A stretch of 64,000 bases of DNA, from NCBI RefSeq assembly GCF_900101615.1, contig NZ_FMZX01000001.1:496001-560000 (forward strand). The letters are read 5' to 3'. The notes beneath the pieces were generated by a model. The model was not told where the DNA came from. It searched no databases and worked only from the letters and a program-made list of their open reading frames with translations. This DNA is from Belnapia rosea (GTDB lineage Bacteria > Pseudomonadota > Alphaproteobacteria > Acetobacterales > Acetobacteraceae). The position numbers were made by a program, and so were the translations under genes. The first letter of the stretch is position 1; each line of letters begins with the position of its first letter. Shown one piece after another: positions 1 through 8,439 of the stretch.

Positions 1-75
1 ATGGGCGCCTTGATGCAGGAGAACCTGGCCGCGCATTTCGCCGGCCGGCCCCTGCCGACGGAGATCAGGCCATGA
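1..75 (+). CDS. 2-hydroxyacid dehydrogenase, C-terminal fragment
   Basis: Only the last 24 codons are in the window, reading in frame 1 to a TGA at 73-75. The tail contains ENLAAHFAGRPLPT, which matches the usual C-terminus of NAD(P)-dependent D-2-hydroxyacid dehydrogenases (glyoxylate/hydroxypyruvate reductase type), where the last helix ends in a similar 'N-aa-f-aGrplPTp' string. The stop overlaps the ATG of the next gene (ATGA at 72-75), so the two are probably translationally coupled and act in one sugar-acid pathway. The assignment rests on a very short peptide, so the exact substrate cannot be given. Confidence 0.6.
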   Translation: MGALMQENLAAHFAGRPLPTEIRP

Positions 76-1103
76 AGTCCGTCGTCATCCACGCGCCAAA
101 GGATCTCCGCATCGAGGAGGCGGCGGCCGTTGCCCCAGGTGCCGGGCAGGTCGCCATCCGCATCAAGGCGGGCGGCATCTGCGGCTCGGACCTGCACTAC
201 TACCTGCATGGCGGCTTCGGCGCGGTGCGGCTGCGGGAGCCGATGGTGCTGGGCCATGAGATCGCCGGCATCGTCGAGGCGCTGGGGGAGGGGGTGCAAG
301 GCCTCTCGCCCGGCCAGGCGGTGGCGGTCAATCCGAGCCTGCCCTGCGGTGCCTGCCGGCAATGCCTGGCCGGCCGGCCGAACCACTGCCTCGACATGCG
401 CTTCTATGGCAGCGCGATGCGGATGCCGCATGTCCAGGGTGGCTTCTCCGAGCTGCTGGTCTGCGAGGCGGAGCGCGCCGTGCCGCTGCCGGCGGGGATG
501 GCGCCGGCACTCGCCGCCTTCGCCGAGCCGCTGGCCGTCTGCCTCCATGCCGCGCGGCAGGCCGGGCCGATGCTGGGCGCGCGGGTGCTGGTGACGGGGG
601 CGGGGCCGATCGGCAACCTCGCCATCGCCGTGGCCCGCCATGCCGGGGCGCGGGAGGTGGTGGTGACCGACCTGCATTCGACGCCGCTGCTGACCGCTCG
701 GCGGATGGGGGCGGACCGGACCCTGTCGATGAGCGAGGACCCGGACGGGCTGCTGCCCTATGCGATCGACAAGGGCTATTTCGACCTGGTCTTCGAGGCC
801 TCGGGCAGCGGGGCGGCGCTGGCTTCGGCCATCCAGGTGGCGCGGCCGGGGGCGGTGATCGTCCAGCTCGGCCTCGGCGGTGATGTCGGCCTGCCGCTCT
901 CGGCGCTGGTGGCGAAGGAGGTCGCGCTGCGCGGCACCTTCCGCTTCCATGAGGAATTCGCCCAGGCGGTGGAGGTGCTGGCGCGCGGCGCCATCGACCC
1001 GAGGCCGCTGCTGACCGCGACCATGCCGATGGCCGATGCCGTCGCCGCCTTCGAACTGGCGGCGGACCGGAGCCGGGCGATGAAGGTGCAGCTCGCCTTC
1101 TGA
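72..1103 (+). CDS. idnD: L-idonate 5-dehydrogenase-like zinc alcohol dehydrogenase
   Basis: A 343-residue medium-chain dehydrogenase. The catalytic zinc site is visible as GGICGSDLHYY (Cys near residue 37) and GHEIAG (His near 62). The structural zinc lobe has the cysteines of CGACRQC plus a later Cys (about 90-103), and the Rossmann fold carries GAGPIG near 176. The 'GICGSDLHYYLHGGFG' pattern is typical of L-idonate 5-dehydrogenases, which oxidise L-idonate to 5-keto-D-gluconate. The ATG overlaps the stop of a 2-hydroxyacid dehydrogenase, a partner that could reduce a keto-gluconate, so a sugar-acid pathway is likely. Related polyol dehydrogenases (sorbitol, threonine type) are the alternative. 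Confidence 0.8.
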   Translation: MKSVVIHAPKDLRIEEAAAVAPGAGQVAIRIKAGGICGSDLHYYLHGGFGAVRLREPMVLGHEIAGIVEALGEGVQGLSPGQAVAVNPSLPCGACRQCLAGRPNHCLDMRFYGSAMRMPHVQGGFSELLVCEAERAVPLPAGMAPALAAFAEPLAVCLHAARQAGPMLGARVLVTGAGPIGNLAIAVARHAGAREVVVTDLHSTPLLTARRMGADRTLSMSEDPDGLLPYAIDKGYFDLVFEASGSGAALASAIQVARPGAVIVQLGLGGDVGLPLSALVAKEVALRGTFRFHEEFAQAVEVLARGAIDPRPLLTATMPMADAVAAFELAADRSRAMKVQLAF

Positions 1104-1183
1104 GCCGGGCGGCGCGGCGGGTTGATTCCCGGCCGCGCCCGTCGCAGTCTTCCGGCCAATTCGAAGAAGGATGGTCCGGGACG

Positions 1184-2188
1184 ATGCGAGCCCTCGTACT
1201 CCGCCAGCATGGCGATCTCGACGTGCTGGCGCTGGAAACCGATTACCCCACGCCGACGGCGGTGCCGGGGCATGTGGTGATCCGCGTCCGCGCCTCCTCC
1301 TTTAATTACCATGACGTCTTCACCGTGAAGGGCATGCCGGGCATCAAGGTCCCGATGCCGGTCGTCATCGGCCTCGACATGGCCGGCGAGGTCACCGAGG
1401 TCGGGCCGGAGGTTTCCGGCTGGGCGCCGGGCGACCGCGTGCTGGTCAACCCCATCAACAAGAAGAAGGGGTTGATGGGCGAGATGCTGGATGGCGGCAT
1501 GGCGGAATACTGCCTTGTCTCCGCCGACCAGCTGATCCGCCTGCCGGAGGGCGTGACCTTCGAACAGGCCGCGGCGCTGCCGGTCGCCTACGGCACGGCG
1601 CACCGCATGATCGTCACCCACAAGACGATCAAAGTGGGCGACAACGTCCTCATCCTTGGCGCCTCGGGTGGCGTCGGCACGGGCTGCGTGCTGCTGGCCA
1701 AGCATCTCGGCGCCCATGTGGTGGCCGCGGCGGGTGGGCCGGAGAAGTGCCAGCGCATGCTGGAGATCGGCGCCGACGAGGCGATCGACTACCAGAAGGT
1801 CGACTTCTCCAAATGGGCGGTGGAGCGCTTCGGCAAGCCGCAGCGCCGGAGCTACGAAGGCGGCGTCGATGTGCTCATCAACTACACCGGCGGCGAGACC
1901 TGGGGTCCTGGCCTCCGCTGCGTGAAGCGCGGCGGCAAGATCCTTGTCTGCGGCGCGACCGCGGGCTTCGACCCGAAGGAGGACCTGCGCTTCATCTGGA
2001 CCTTCGAGCTGCAGGTGATCGGCAGCAACAGCTTCTACAACGAGGATTTCTCCTCGCTCATGGACCTGATCCAGAAGGGGCAGATGAAGCCCGTCATCGA
2101 CACGGTGCTGCCGCTGGAGCGGGCGGCGGAGGGGCTGGCGCTCATCCGCGACCGCAAGGTCATGGGTAAGGTGGTGGTGACGCCATGA
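1184..2188 (+). CDS. Zinc-free MDR-family NADPH:quinone/enoyl reductase
   Basis: A 334-residue medium-chain reductase of the quinone oxidoreductase type. It starts MRALVLRQHGD and has the cofactor motif GASGGVGTG near residue 158, but no cysteine-rich structural zinc lobe. Members reduce quinones or conjugated enones and enoyl thioesters with NADPH. The stop overlaps the ATG of a PaaI-type thioesterase (ATGA at 2185-2188), which in turn overlaps an acyl-CoA ligase, so the three are one operon acting on a CoA-activated substrate. An acryloyl/crotonyl-type reductase is a fair guess, but the substrate cannot be read from the sequence. Confidence 0.75.
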   Translation: MRALVLRQHGDLDVLALETDYPTPTAVPGHVVIRVRASSFNYHDVFTVKGMPGIKVPMPVVIGLDMAGEVTEVGPEVSGWAPGDRVLVNPINKKKGLMGEMLDGGMAEYCLVSADQLIRLPEGVTFEQAAALPVAYGTAHRMIVTHKTIKVGDNVLILGASGGVGTGCVLLAKHLGAHVVAAAGGPEKCQRMLEIGADEAIDYQKVDFSKWAVERFGKPQRRSYEGGVDVLINYTGGETWGPGLRCVKRGGKILVCGATAGFDPKEDLRFIWTFELQVIGSNSFYNEDFSSLMDLIQKGQMKPVIDTVLPLERAAEGLALIRDRKVMGKVVVTP

Positions 2189-2589
2189 CGCTCGAGGAAC
2201 TCCAGGCGCTCGTCACCCGCGCGCCCTATCACCAGTGGCTCGGGCTGAAGGTGGTGTCCTTCGGCGAGGGCGAGATCGAGATCCGTGCCACCTGGCGCGA
2301 GGAATGGGTGGTGAACCCGGACCGCCGCTACACCCATGGCGGCATCCTCGCCGCGCTGGTCGATCTCGCCGCCGACTGGGCGCTGGGCGCGGCGCTCGGA
2401 CGCGGCATCCCGACCGTCGACATGCGGGTGGACTACCACCGGCCGGCCATGCCGGGCGACTTGGTCTGCAAGGGCAAGATCGTGCGCCAGGGCGGGATGT
2501 TCTCGGTCGCCGAGGCCTCGATCTTCGACCTCGACGGCAAGCTCTGCGCCTCCGGCCGCGGCGTCTACCTCACCGCCCCGCCGAAGTGA
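2185..2589 (+). CDS. PaaI-family hotdog thioesterase
   Basis: A 134-residue single hotdog domain. The central helix motif HGGILAALVDLAADWA (about 52-67) and the later strand VDYHRPA fit the PaaI/YbgC-like acyl-CoA thioesterases, cytoplasmic homo-oligomers that hydrolyse aryl- or acyl-CoA. Length is normal for the family (130-150). It overlaps the preceding reductase by four bases and the following ligase by four (GTGA at 2586-2589). A thioesterase next to a ligase suggests release of trapped CoA or proofreading of the pathway intermediates. Confidence 0.85.
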   Translation: MTLEELQALVTRAPYHQWLGLKVVSFGEGEIEIRATWREEWVVNPDRRYTHGGILAALVDLAADWALGAALGRGIPTVDMRVDYHRPAMPGDLVCKGKIVRQGGMFSVAEASIFDLDGKLCASGRGVYLTAPPK

Positions 2590-4055
2590 CCGGCTTCCGC
2601 AATCTCGGCGCGCTGATCGACCCGGCGGCGGATGCGGGCAAGACGGCGTTGATCGACATGGCGGGCGGCAGCGCGCGCCATGTCTCCTATGGCGAGCTGG
2701 ATGCGCTGAGCAATGCCGTGGCGCGCGGGCTGCTGCGGCGCGGCCTGCGGCGCGGCGACCGCATCGGCATCCTCGCCGCCAATTCGACCGAGTTCCTGGC
2801 GGCGCTGAACGGTGCGATGCGGGCCGGCCTCGTGGCGGTGCCGGTGAACTGGCGCTTCCCGCCGGCGACGGTCGAGTACGTCCTCGGCAACAGCGGCGCC
2901 AGCCTGGTCTTCGCCGATGCGGCCCGGCTGGCGGCGGTGCCGGCCGGCCTGCCGCGCGTAGAGTTGGGCGGCGTGGAGTGGGAGGCGCTGCTCGATCCCG
3001 GCCCCTTCGAGGCGGTGACGCCGGAGCCCGCCGAGCCGGCGCTCTTCCTCTACACCTCCGGCTCGACCGGCCGGCCGAAGGGCGTTGTGCTCTCGCACCA
3101 GTCGCATCTCTGGGTGGTGGAGCAGCGGTTGAAAGGGGCCGACATGCGGCAGGAGCGGGCGCTGATCGCGGCGCCGCTCTATCACATGAACGGGCTGGCG
3201 CTGGCCCAGCTCGCCTCCGCCGCCCACATCACCGTGGTGCTGCTGCCGCAATTCGAGGCGCGGGCCTATCTCCGCGCGATCGGCGAGCATCGCGCCACCT
3301 GGATCACCGGCGTGCCGCCGATGATGGCGATGCTGCTGCAGGAGCGCGATCTGCTGGCGGCGACCGACACCTCCTCGGTGCGGCATGTGCGCTGCGGCTC
3401 GGCGCCGACCTCGCCGGCGCTGCTGGCGGCGATCAAGGCGGCCTTTCCGCAGGCGAGGTTCGTCAATGGCTATGGCACGACGGAATGCGGGCCGGTCGTC
3501 TTCGGCCTGCATCCGGACGGGCTGCCGACGCCGCCGCTCTCGGTCGGCTATCCGCATCCGGCGGTCGAGTTGCGGCTGAACGCGCAGAACGTGCTGGAGC
3601 AGAAATGCCCCGGCATGATGAACGGCTACTGGAACCGGCCGGACCTCAGGCCGCCGATCACCGAGGACGGGTTCTACGTCACCGGCGATGTCTTCCACCG
3701 CGACGAGAACGGCTTCTTCACCGTGGTCGGTCGGGTGGATGACATGTTCATCTCGGGCGGCGAGAACATCTTCCCGAGCGAGGTGGAGAAGGTGCTGGAG
3801 ACGCATCCGGGCGTCGAGCAATCGGCGGTCATCCCGGTGCCCGACGACATCAAGGGGACCAAGCCCGTCGCCTTCGTCGTGCGCCGCGCCGGGGCCACTG
3901 TGGATGAGGCGGCGCTGAAGTCCCACGCCCTGGCCCATGCCCCCGCCTATATGCACCCGCGCCGCGTCTGGTTCGTGGAGGCGTTGCCGCTGATGGGGAC
4001 CAACAAGATCGACAAGGCGCAGCTCGCCGCCTGGGCTCGGGAACGGCTGGCTTGA
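2586..4055 (+). CDS. Acyl-CoA synthetase (AMP-forming ligase)
   Basis: A 489-residue ANL-superfamily ligase that activates a carboxylic acid to its CoA thioester with ATP. The GTG start is chosen because it overlaps the thioesterase stop; upstream in-frame sequence is the thioesterase read in another frame. Visible motifs are the P-loop YTSGSTGRPKG (near 152), NGYGTTE, YVTGDVFHRDENGFF, GRVDDMFISGGENI and the C-terminal lysine in GTNKIDKAQ. The segment between PHPAVELRL and PGMMNGYW is about a dozen residues shorter than in most family members. The substrate is unknown; a short or aromatic acid fits the neighbours. Confidence 0.87.
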   Translation: MTGFRNLGALIDPAADAGKTALIDMAGGSARHVSYGELDALSNAVARGLLRRGLRRGDRIGILAANSTEFLAALNGAMRAGLVAVPVNWRFPPATVEYVLGNSGASLVFADAARLAAVPAGLPRVELGGVEWEALLDPGPFEAVTPEPAEPALFLYTSGSTGRPKGVVLSHQSHLWVVEQRLKGADMRQERALIAAPLYHMNGLALAQLASAAHITVVLLPQFEARAYLRAIGEHRATWITGVPPMMAMLLQERDLLAATDTSSVRHVRCGSAPTSPALLAAIKAAFPQARFVNGYGTTECGPVVFGLHPDGLPTPPLSVGYPHPAVELRLNAQNVLEQKCPGMMNGYWNRPDLRPPITEDGFYVTGDVFHRDENGFFTVVGRVDDMFISGGENIFPSEVEKVLETHPGVEQSAVIPVPDDIKGTKPVAFVVRRAGATVDEAALKSHALAHAPAYMHPRRVWFVEALPLMGTNKIDKAQLAAWARERLA

Positions 4056-4105
4056 TGTGCGAATTTTTTTCGTGAAATAGGGGCGGGAATTTCGGCATTC
4101 GAATA

Positions 4106-4152
4106 GGTGGATTGACCTGGCGTCAATCCGCCTTAGATTATCGTCATATAGT
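4106..4152. promoter_or_regulatory. Palindrome next to a -10-like hexamer
   Basis: An 11-base inverted repeat (GGTGGATTGAC at 4106-4116 and GTCAATCCGCC at 4122-4132, one G-T mismatch, 5-base loop) lies in an unusually AT-rich gap between the ligase and the Bug receptor. TATAGT at 4147-4152 resembles a -10 box. No T-run follows the repeat, so it looks more like an operator over the -35 region than a terminator. A T-run (4064-4070) nearer the ligase stop has no clear stem before it. This is inference from base pattern only. Confidence 0.4.
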
Positions 4153-4243
4153 GCGGTTGATGCCTGCGGTCGCTCCGAACGCCGGTGCCCGCACTTCGGA
4201 AGGGCAGGAAACGGCCGTCGCTCCAGCCGGGAGAATGACGACC

Positions 4244-5200
4244 ATGTACCGACGATCGCTGCTGGCGCTGGCCGCCGCGCCGGCCCTTGCCCGTGCCCAG
4301 GGCTTTCCGGACCGTCCGGTGACCCTCGTCGTGCCCTATGCGCCGGGCGGCTCGGCCGATGTGCTGGCGCGGGTCCTGGCACCACCGATGAGCGAGTTCC
4401 TCGGCCACCCCGTGGTGGTGGAGCTCCGCCCCGGTGCCGGCGGCAATATCGGCGCGGCGCATGTGGCGAATGGCGTCCGGGCCGATGGCCATGCCATGCT
4501 GCTCGGCTCCATCTCGCTGGCAACGGCGCCGGCGCTGCAGGCCATCTCCTTCGACCCGCTGCGGGACCTGGTGGCGGTGGCCGCGCTGGGCGCGGTGCCG
4601 AGCCTGATGGTGGTCTCGCCTGACAGTCCCTTCCGCAGCCTCGGTGACGTGCTGGCCGCGGCCCGGGCGCGGCCGGGGGAGGTGACCTTTGGCTCCTCCG
4701 GCCCCGGCACGGGCAGCCACCTGGCTGGCGTGCTGCTGGCGGCGCAGGCCGATGTCGAGATGACGCATGTGCCCTATCGCGGCTCGGGCGCTGTCTATCC
4801 TGACCTGATCGCCCAGCGCATCGGCTTCCTGCTGGACGGCATGGGCAGTTCGGCAGGGCAGGTAACGGCAGGCGCGGTGCGCGCCATCGGCATCACCGCG
4901 CCGGAACGCTCGGCACAATTCCCGGATGTGCCGACACTGGCGGAATCGGGCCTGCCGGGATTCGAATTCCTTATCTGGCTCGGCTTCTTCGTCCGCGCCG
5001 GAACGCCGGAGCCGGCGCGGCAGCGGCTGGAGGCCGCCGTGCTGCATGCGCTCTCGCTTCCCGGCGTGCAGGAGAAGCTGCGGCAATCCTCCACCATGCC
5101 GCTGCCGCCGACGGGGGCCGAGTTCGGCCGCTGGTTCGCCGCGGATGTGGAGCGTTGGCAGGGGCTGGTGCGGCAGGGCAAGCTGGCGCGGCTCGAATGA
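4244..5200 (+). CDS. Bug-family (TTT) periplasmic substrate-binding protein
   Basis: A receptor of the tripartite tricarboxylate transporter family, 318 residues from the chosen ATG. GGGAG at 4229-4233 lies 10 bases before it; an ATG at 4235 is too close to this site. The N-terminus (MYRRSLLALAAAPALARAQG) is a signal peptide. FPDRPVTLVVPYAPGGSADVLAR and VVVELRPGAGGNIGA are the family's ligand-loop signatures. These proteins bind carboxylates in the periplasm. No TctA/TctB membrane partner is present, so this is an orphan receptor. The downstream PrpD-like enzyme may share its substrate. Confidence 0.88.
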   Translation: MYRRSLLALAAAPALARAQGFPDRPVTLVVPYAPGGSADVLARVLAPPMSEFLGHPVVVELRPGAGGNIGAAHVANGVRADGHAMLLGSISLATAPALQAISFDPLRDLVAVAALGAVPSLMVVSPDSPFRSLGDVLAAARARPGEVTFGSSGPGTGSHLAGVLLAAQADVEMTHVPYRGSGAVYPDLIAQRIGFLLDGMGSSAGQVTAGAVRAIGITAPERSAQFPDVPTLAESGLPGFEFLIWLGFFVRAGTPEPARQRLEAAVLHALSLPGVQEKLRQSSTMPLPPTGAEFGRWFAADVERWQGLVRQGKLARLE

Positions 5201-5210
5201 GGCCGCCCCT

Positions 5211-6485
5211 ATGCCGGTTCCCGACCATGTCCGCGCCCATGCCGGGCTGATCCTGGCCGATACGCTCGGCGCCATCCTCGCCGGCCATGCCGAGCGGGAG
5301 GTGCGGGTGATGGTCGAGCGGCATGCCACGGGCGGGGTGCCGCTGCTGGGCGCGGCCGCCGCCGCGCCGCCGCCGATGGCTGCCTTCCTCACCGGCTTCG
5401 CCGGCACGGCGGTGGAGCTGGATGAGGGCAATTACCCGGCGGGTGGGCATCCGGCGATCCATGCCGTGGCGCCGGCCCTGGCCGAGGCGGCGGCGCTCGG
5501 GGCGAGCGGCGCCGCGCTGCTGACGGCGGTGATCGAGGGCTACGAGGCCGGCTCGCGCGTCGGCCATGCGATGCGGCTGCGGCCGGCGGCGCATCCGCAT
5601 GGCACCTGGGGCGTGATCGGCGCGGCGGCAGCGGTGGCGAGCCTGCGCGGCTACGACCCGGCACGGCGGCAGGCGGCGCTCGACCTCGCGGCGAGCCTTG
5701 GCCTTGCCACCAGCGGCACCGCCTCGCTGCGCGGCGGCTCGGTGCGGAATGTCTATGCCGGCATGGCGGCACAGAACGGGCTGCTGGCGGCCGACCTGCT
5801 GGAGGCGGGCGTGACCGGCGAGCCGGGGGGCATCCCCGTGGTGTTCGGCGGGGTGATCGGCGAAGCCTTCGACGCCGTGGCCTATGTGGCGGCCGAGGGG
5901 CGATGGTTCATCCTGGAGAGCTTCCTGAAGCAGGCGAGCTGCTGCCGGGAGACCCAAGGTGCGCTCGAGGCGGTCGAGCTGCTGTTGGCCGAGGCGCCGA
6001 TCGAGGCCGGGCAGGTCGAGGCGATCGAGGTGGCGACCTTCGCCTCCGCTGCGACGCTGGCCGAGCGCGCTCCGGCGGCGCCGATCGCCGGGCGCTTCTC
6101 CATCCCCTTCACCGTGGCGACACGCATCCTCCGTGGCCATGCCTGGATCGAGGCTTTTTCCCGGGATGCCATCGCCGATCCGGCGACGCGGGCGCTGGCC
6201 GCCAAGGTGGGCGTGGTCGAGGATCCCGCCTATACGGCGCGGCTGCCGGCGGAACGGCTGTGCCGGCTGACGTTGCGCCTGGCGGATGGCTCCAGCCGCG
6301 AGCGCGTCGTCTGCGGTACGCCGGGCGACCCGGACCGGCCGCTGCCCGAGGCGGCGCTGCGCGAGAAATTCCGCCGCAGCGTCGAGCCGAGCCATGGCGG
6401 GCGGTGGGAGCGGATGTGGGAGATGGCGCGCCACCCGGACCGCCTCGCCTCGACTACCGAACTTTTCGACGCTTTCCGTCCATGA
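5211..6485 (+). CDS. MmgE/PrpD family protein
   Basis: A 424-residue protein of the 2-methylcitrate dehydratase/cis-aconitate decarboxylase/iminodisuccinate epimerase family. The helical N-terminal domain has LDEGNYPAGGHPAIHAVAPALA (about 65-87), and HPHGTWGVIGAAAA (about 126-140) lies close to the active site in known members. The C-terminal domain includes the swivelling IPFTVA segment. It starts 10 bases after the Bug receptor stop and overlaps the GNAT gene by four bases. The family's substrates are small di- and tricarboxylates, matching the adjacent carboxylate receptor. No prp operon partners are nearby, so methylcitrate is not supported. Confidence 0.85.
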   Translation: MPVPDHVRAHAGLILADTLGAILAGHAEREVRVMVERHATGGVPLLGAAAAAPPPMAAFLTGFAGTAVELDEGNYPAGGHPAIHAVAPALAEAAALGASGAALLTAVIEGYEAGSRVGHAMRLRPAAHPHGTWGVIGAAAAVASLRGYDPARRQAALDLAASLGLATSGTASLRGGSVRNVYAGMAAQNGLLAADLLEAGVTGEPGGIPVVFGGVIGEAFDAVAYVAAEGRWFILESFLKQASCCRETQGALEAVELLLAEAPIEAGQVEAIEVATFASAATLAERAPAAPIAGRFSIPFTVATRILRGHAWIEAFSRDAIADPATRALAAKVGVVEDPAYTARLPAERLCRLTLRLADGSSRERVVCGTPGDPDRPLPEAALREKFRRSVEPSHGGRWERMWEMARHPDRLASTTELFDAFRP

Positions 6486-6982
6486 GCGCCTCCCCGCCGC
6501 GCCGGCTCGGCCCCGCCGATGCCGCCGCCTACCGGGTGCTGCGGCTGGAAGCCCTCCGCCTGCATCCGGAGGCCTTCGCCGCGGATTGGGCGGAGGAGGC
6601 GGCCCGCCCGCTCGACTGGTTCGCCGAGCGATTGGAGACGAGCCAGGTCTGGGCCGCGGCGGGGCCGAATGCGGCGCTTCTCGGGATGGTGGGGCTGATG
6701 CGGCCCGCCACGGCCAAGCTGCGCCACAAGGCGGTGATCTGGGGCTTCTATGTCCAGTCCGGGGCGCGCGGCAGCGGCCTCGGCACGGCGCTGCTGACGG
6801 CCGCCCTGACGACGGCGCGCGGGACGGCGGAGGAGGTCCGCCTCACGGTCACCGCCGGGAACGAGGCTGCGCTCCGCCTCTATGAGCGGTTCGGCTTCCA
6901 CGCCTATGGGCGGGAGGAGCGGGCGCTGCGGGTCGCGGGACACGACCATGACGAGGTGCTGATGGCGCTGAGCCTCGGTTGA
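6482..6982 (+). CDS. GNAT-family N-acetyltransferase
   Basis: A 166-residue single GNAT domain. The acetyl-CoA pyrophosphate loop is GARGSGLGTALL (about 97-108), and the late strand-helix NEAALRLYERFGF (about 130-142) is typical. It transfers an acetyl group from acetyl-CoA to an amine; the acceptor is unknown. The ATG is taken at the overlap with the PrpD-like stop (ATGA at 6482-6485), giving an ordinary GNAT N-terminus. It converges with the next gene with only seven bases between stops and no room for a separate terminator. Confidence 0.85.
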   Translation: MSASPPRRLGPADAAAYRVLRLEALRLHPEAFAADWAEEAARPLDWFAERLETSQVWAAAGPNAALLGMVGLMRPATAKLRHKAVIWGFYVQSGARGSGLGTALLTAALTTARGTAEEVRLTVTAGNEAALRLYERFGFHAYGREERALRVAGHDHDEVLMALSLG

Positions 6983-6989
6983 GCCGAGC

Positions 6990-8321
6990 CTATTCCGCGG
7001 CCCGCGCCGGCGCCGCCTCGGCCTCCATCGCCCGGCGGATGCGGACCGCTTCGCTCGCCTCGTCCACCGCCACATCGGCCCAGCCGACCGTCGCACCGTG
7101 CGCCACCGGCCGCAGCAGCCGCACGCCATGGGCGAGGCCGATCGGCAGGGCGCCGAGTGCCAGCGAGCGTTCCGCGGGGAGGCATTTGCCCCAGACCATG
7201 GCGCCACCCTCGCCATCCAGCACCTCGCCCGCCGCCAGGTCGCGCTTGGCGGTCGCGGCGACATCGGCGCGCCAGGCCTCGGGCGCGCCGGTCGGCTCGC
7301 GGCGGAGCGCTGCCGAGGCGACCGAGACGCCGAGCTCCAGCCCGATCAGGTGATAGGGGCGCCAGAGCGCGGCAAAGCGGCCGGACGGGTCGGTATGGAC
7401 GCCGTATTCGGAGAAGCAGCGGCGGATATAGTCGGTCTCGCCCTCGAAGACGGCATAGACGCCCCAGCGGAGGTCACCGACCACCTGCCGCCCGTCGCGC
7501 TCGAGGGAGGAGATCACCTCCACCACGCCCCCCGCGCCGGCGAAGACGCGCGGCAGGTCATGCGTGGCGCAGGGCGGGAAGAGCAGCCCGTCATGCGGCG
7601 GGGCGAGGCCGGTGGCATTGGCGATGGCGGCCATCTCGATCCCCGATTTCGTGCCGTCGAGGAAGGAGTTGAACATCTGCGGGTTCATGCCGCCGAGCCG
7701 TGCCTGCTCCTCCGTCAGGCCGTAATGGCCCCAGACCGTCTCCGGCGTGCTCTCATGGAAGACGGGGAGGTATTTCGTGCCTTTACCGGCGGCGGTGATG
7801 GGAAGGCCCATGGCGCGGATGGTGTCGACCAGCTCGCAGACCAGCGCCGGCTGATCCCCGTAAGCCAGGGAATAGACGACCCCGGCGGCGCGGGCGCGGG
7901 CGGCGAGCAGCGGGCCGGCCAGCACATCCGCCTCCACATTCACCATGACGACATGCTTGCCGTGGTCGATGGCGGCGAGCGCGTGGCGGATGCCGGCGGC
8001 CGGGTGGCCGGTGCATTCGATGATGACCTCGATGCGCGGCTCCGCCATCAGCGCCATTGCATCCTCGGTGAGGTGGGTGGTGCCGGCAGCCAGCGCCGCA
8101 TCGGGCGAGGCGGCGGCGTATTGCCCGGCCGGCCAGCCGACCCGCGCCAGCGCCTCCCGCGCCCGGGGGATGGAGAGGTCGGCGATGCCGGCCACATGGA
8201 TGCCCGGGGTGCGGATGGCCATGGCCAGGAACATGGAGCCGAATTTGCCGGCGCCGATGACCCCGACCGTGACCGGCCTCCCTTCCGCCGCACGGCGGCG
8301 CAGCATGGCATGCAGGTTCAT
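6990..8321 (-). CDS. COG4091-type NAD(P)-dependent oxidoreductase with SAF domain
   Basis: A 443-residue protein described in databases as a predicted homoserine dehydrogenase with a C-terminal SAF domain. The Rossmann motif is VGVIGAGKFGSMF (about 19-31). IIECTGHPAAGIRHA and GKHVVMVNVEADVLAGP are the catalytic-domain signatures. The SAF-like part covers roughly 360-440 (DLAAGEVLDGEGG). The start has a strong AAGGAAA-type site 6 bases upstream. It is divergent from an L-threonate-dehydrogenase-like gene, so the two may share a control region (8322-8439) and act on a sugar acid or its lactone. True homoserine dehydrogenase activity is not implied. Confidence 0.82.
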   Translation of the reverse strand: MNLHAMLRRRAAEGRPVTVGVIGAGKFGSMFLAMAIRTPGIHVAGIADLSIPRAREALARVGWPAGQYAAASPDAALAAGTTHLTEDAMALMAEPRIEVIIECTGHPAAGIRHALAAIDHGKHVVMVNVEADVLAGPLLAARARAAGVVYSLAYGDQPALVCELVDTIRAMGLPITAAGKGTKYLPVFHESTPETVWGHYGLTEEQARLGGMNPQMFNSFLDGTKSGIEMAAIANATGLAPPHDGLLFPPCATHDLPRVFAGAGGVVEVISSLERDGRQVVGDLRWGVYAVFEGETDYIRRCFSEYGVHTDPSGRFAALWRPYHLIGLELGVSVASAALRREPTGAPEAWRADVAATAKRDLAAGEVLDGEGGAMVWGKCLPAERSLALGALPIGLAHGVRLLRPVAHGATVGWADVAVDEASEAVRIRRAMEAEAAPARAAE

Positions 8322-8439
8322 CGCCGTTTCCTTCCCCTTGAGTGGGGGCAGGCTAGACCGGTGAAGGGGCGCCGGCCAGCGCGCTTGACGGCCGCCCATG
8401 GGCACCGGAGCCTGGGCGGCAAGCACAGGGGAGGGCGGC

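Noticed and set aside
2565-4523. A 652-residue minus-strand reading frame.
   Set aside because: Antisense to the acyl-CoA ligase and part of the Bug gene; low-complexity Arg/Gly/Pro text.
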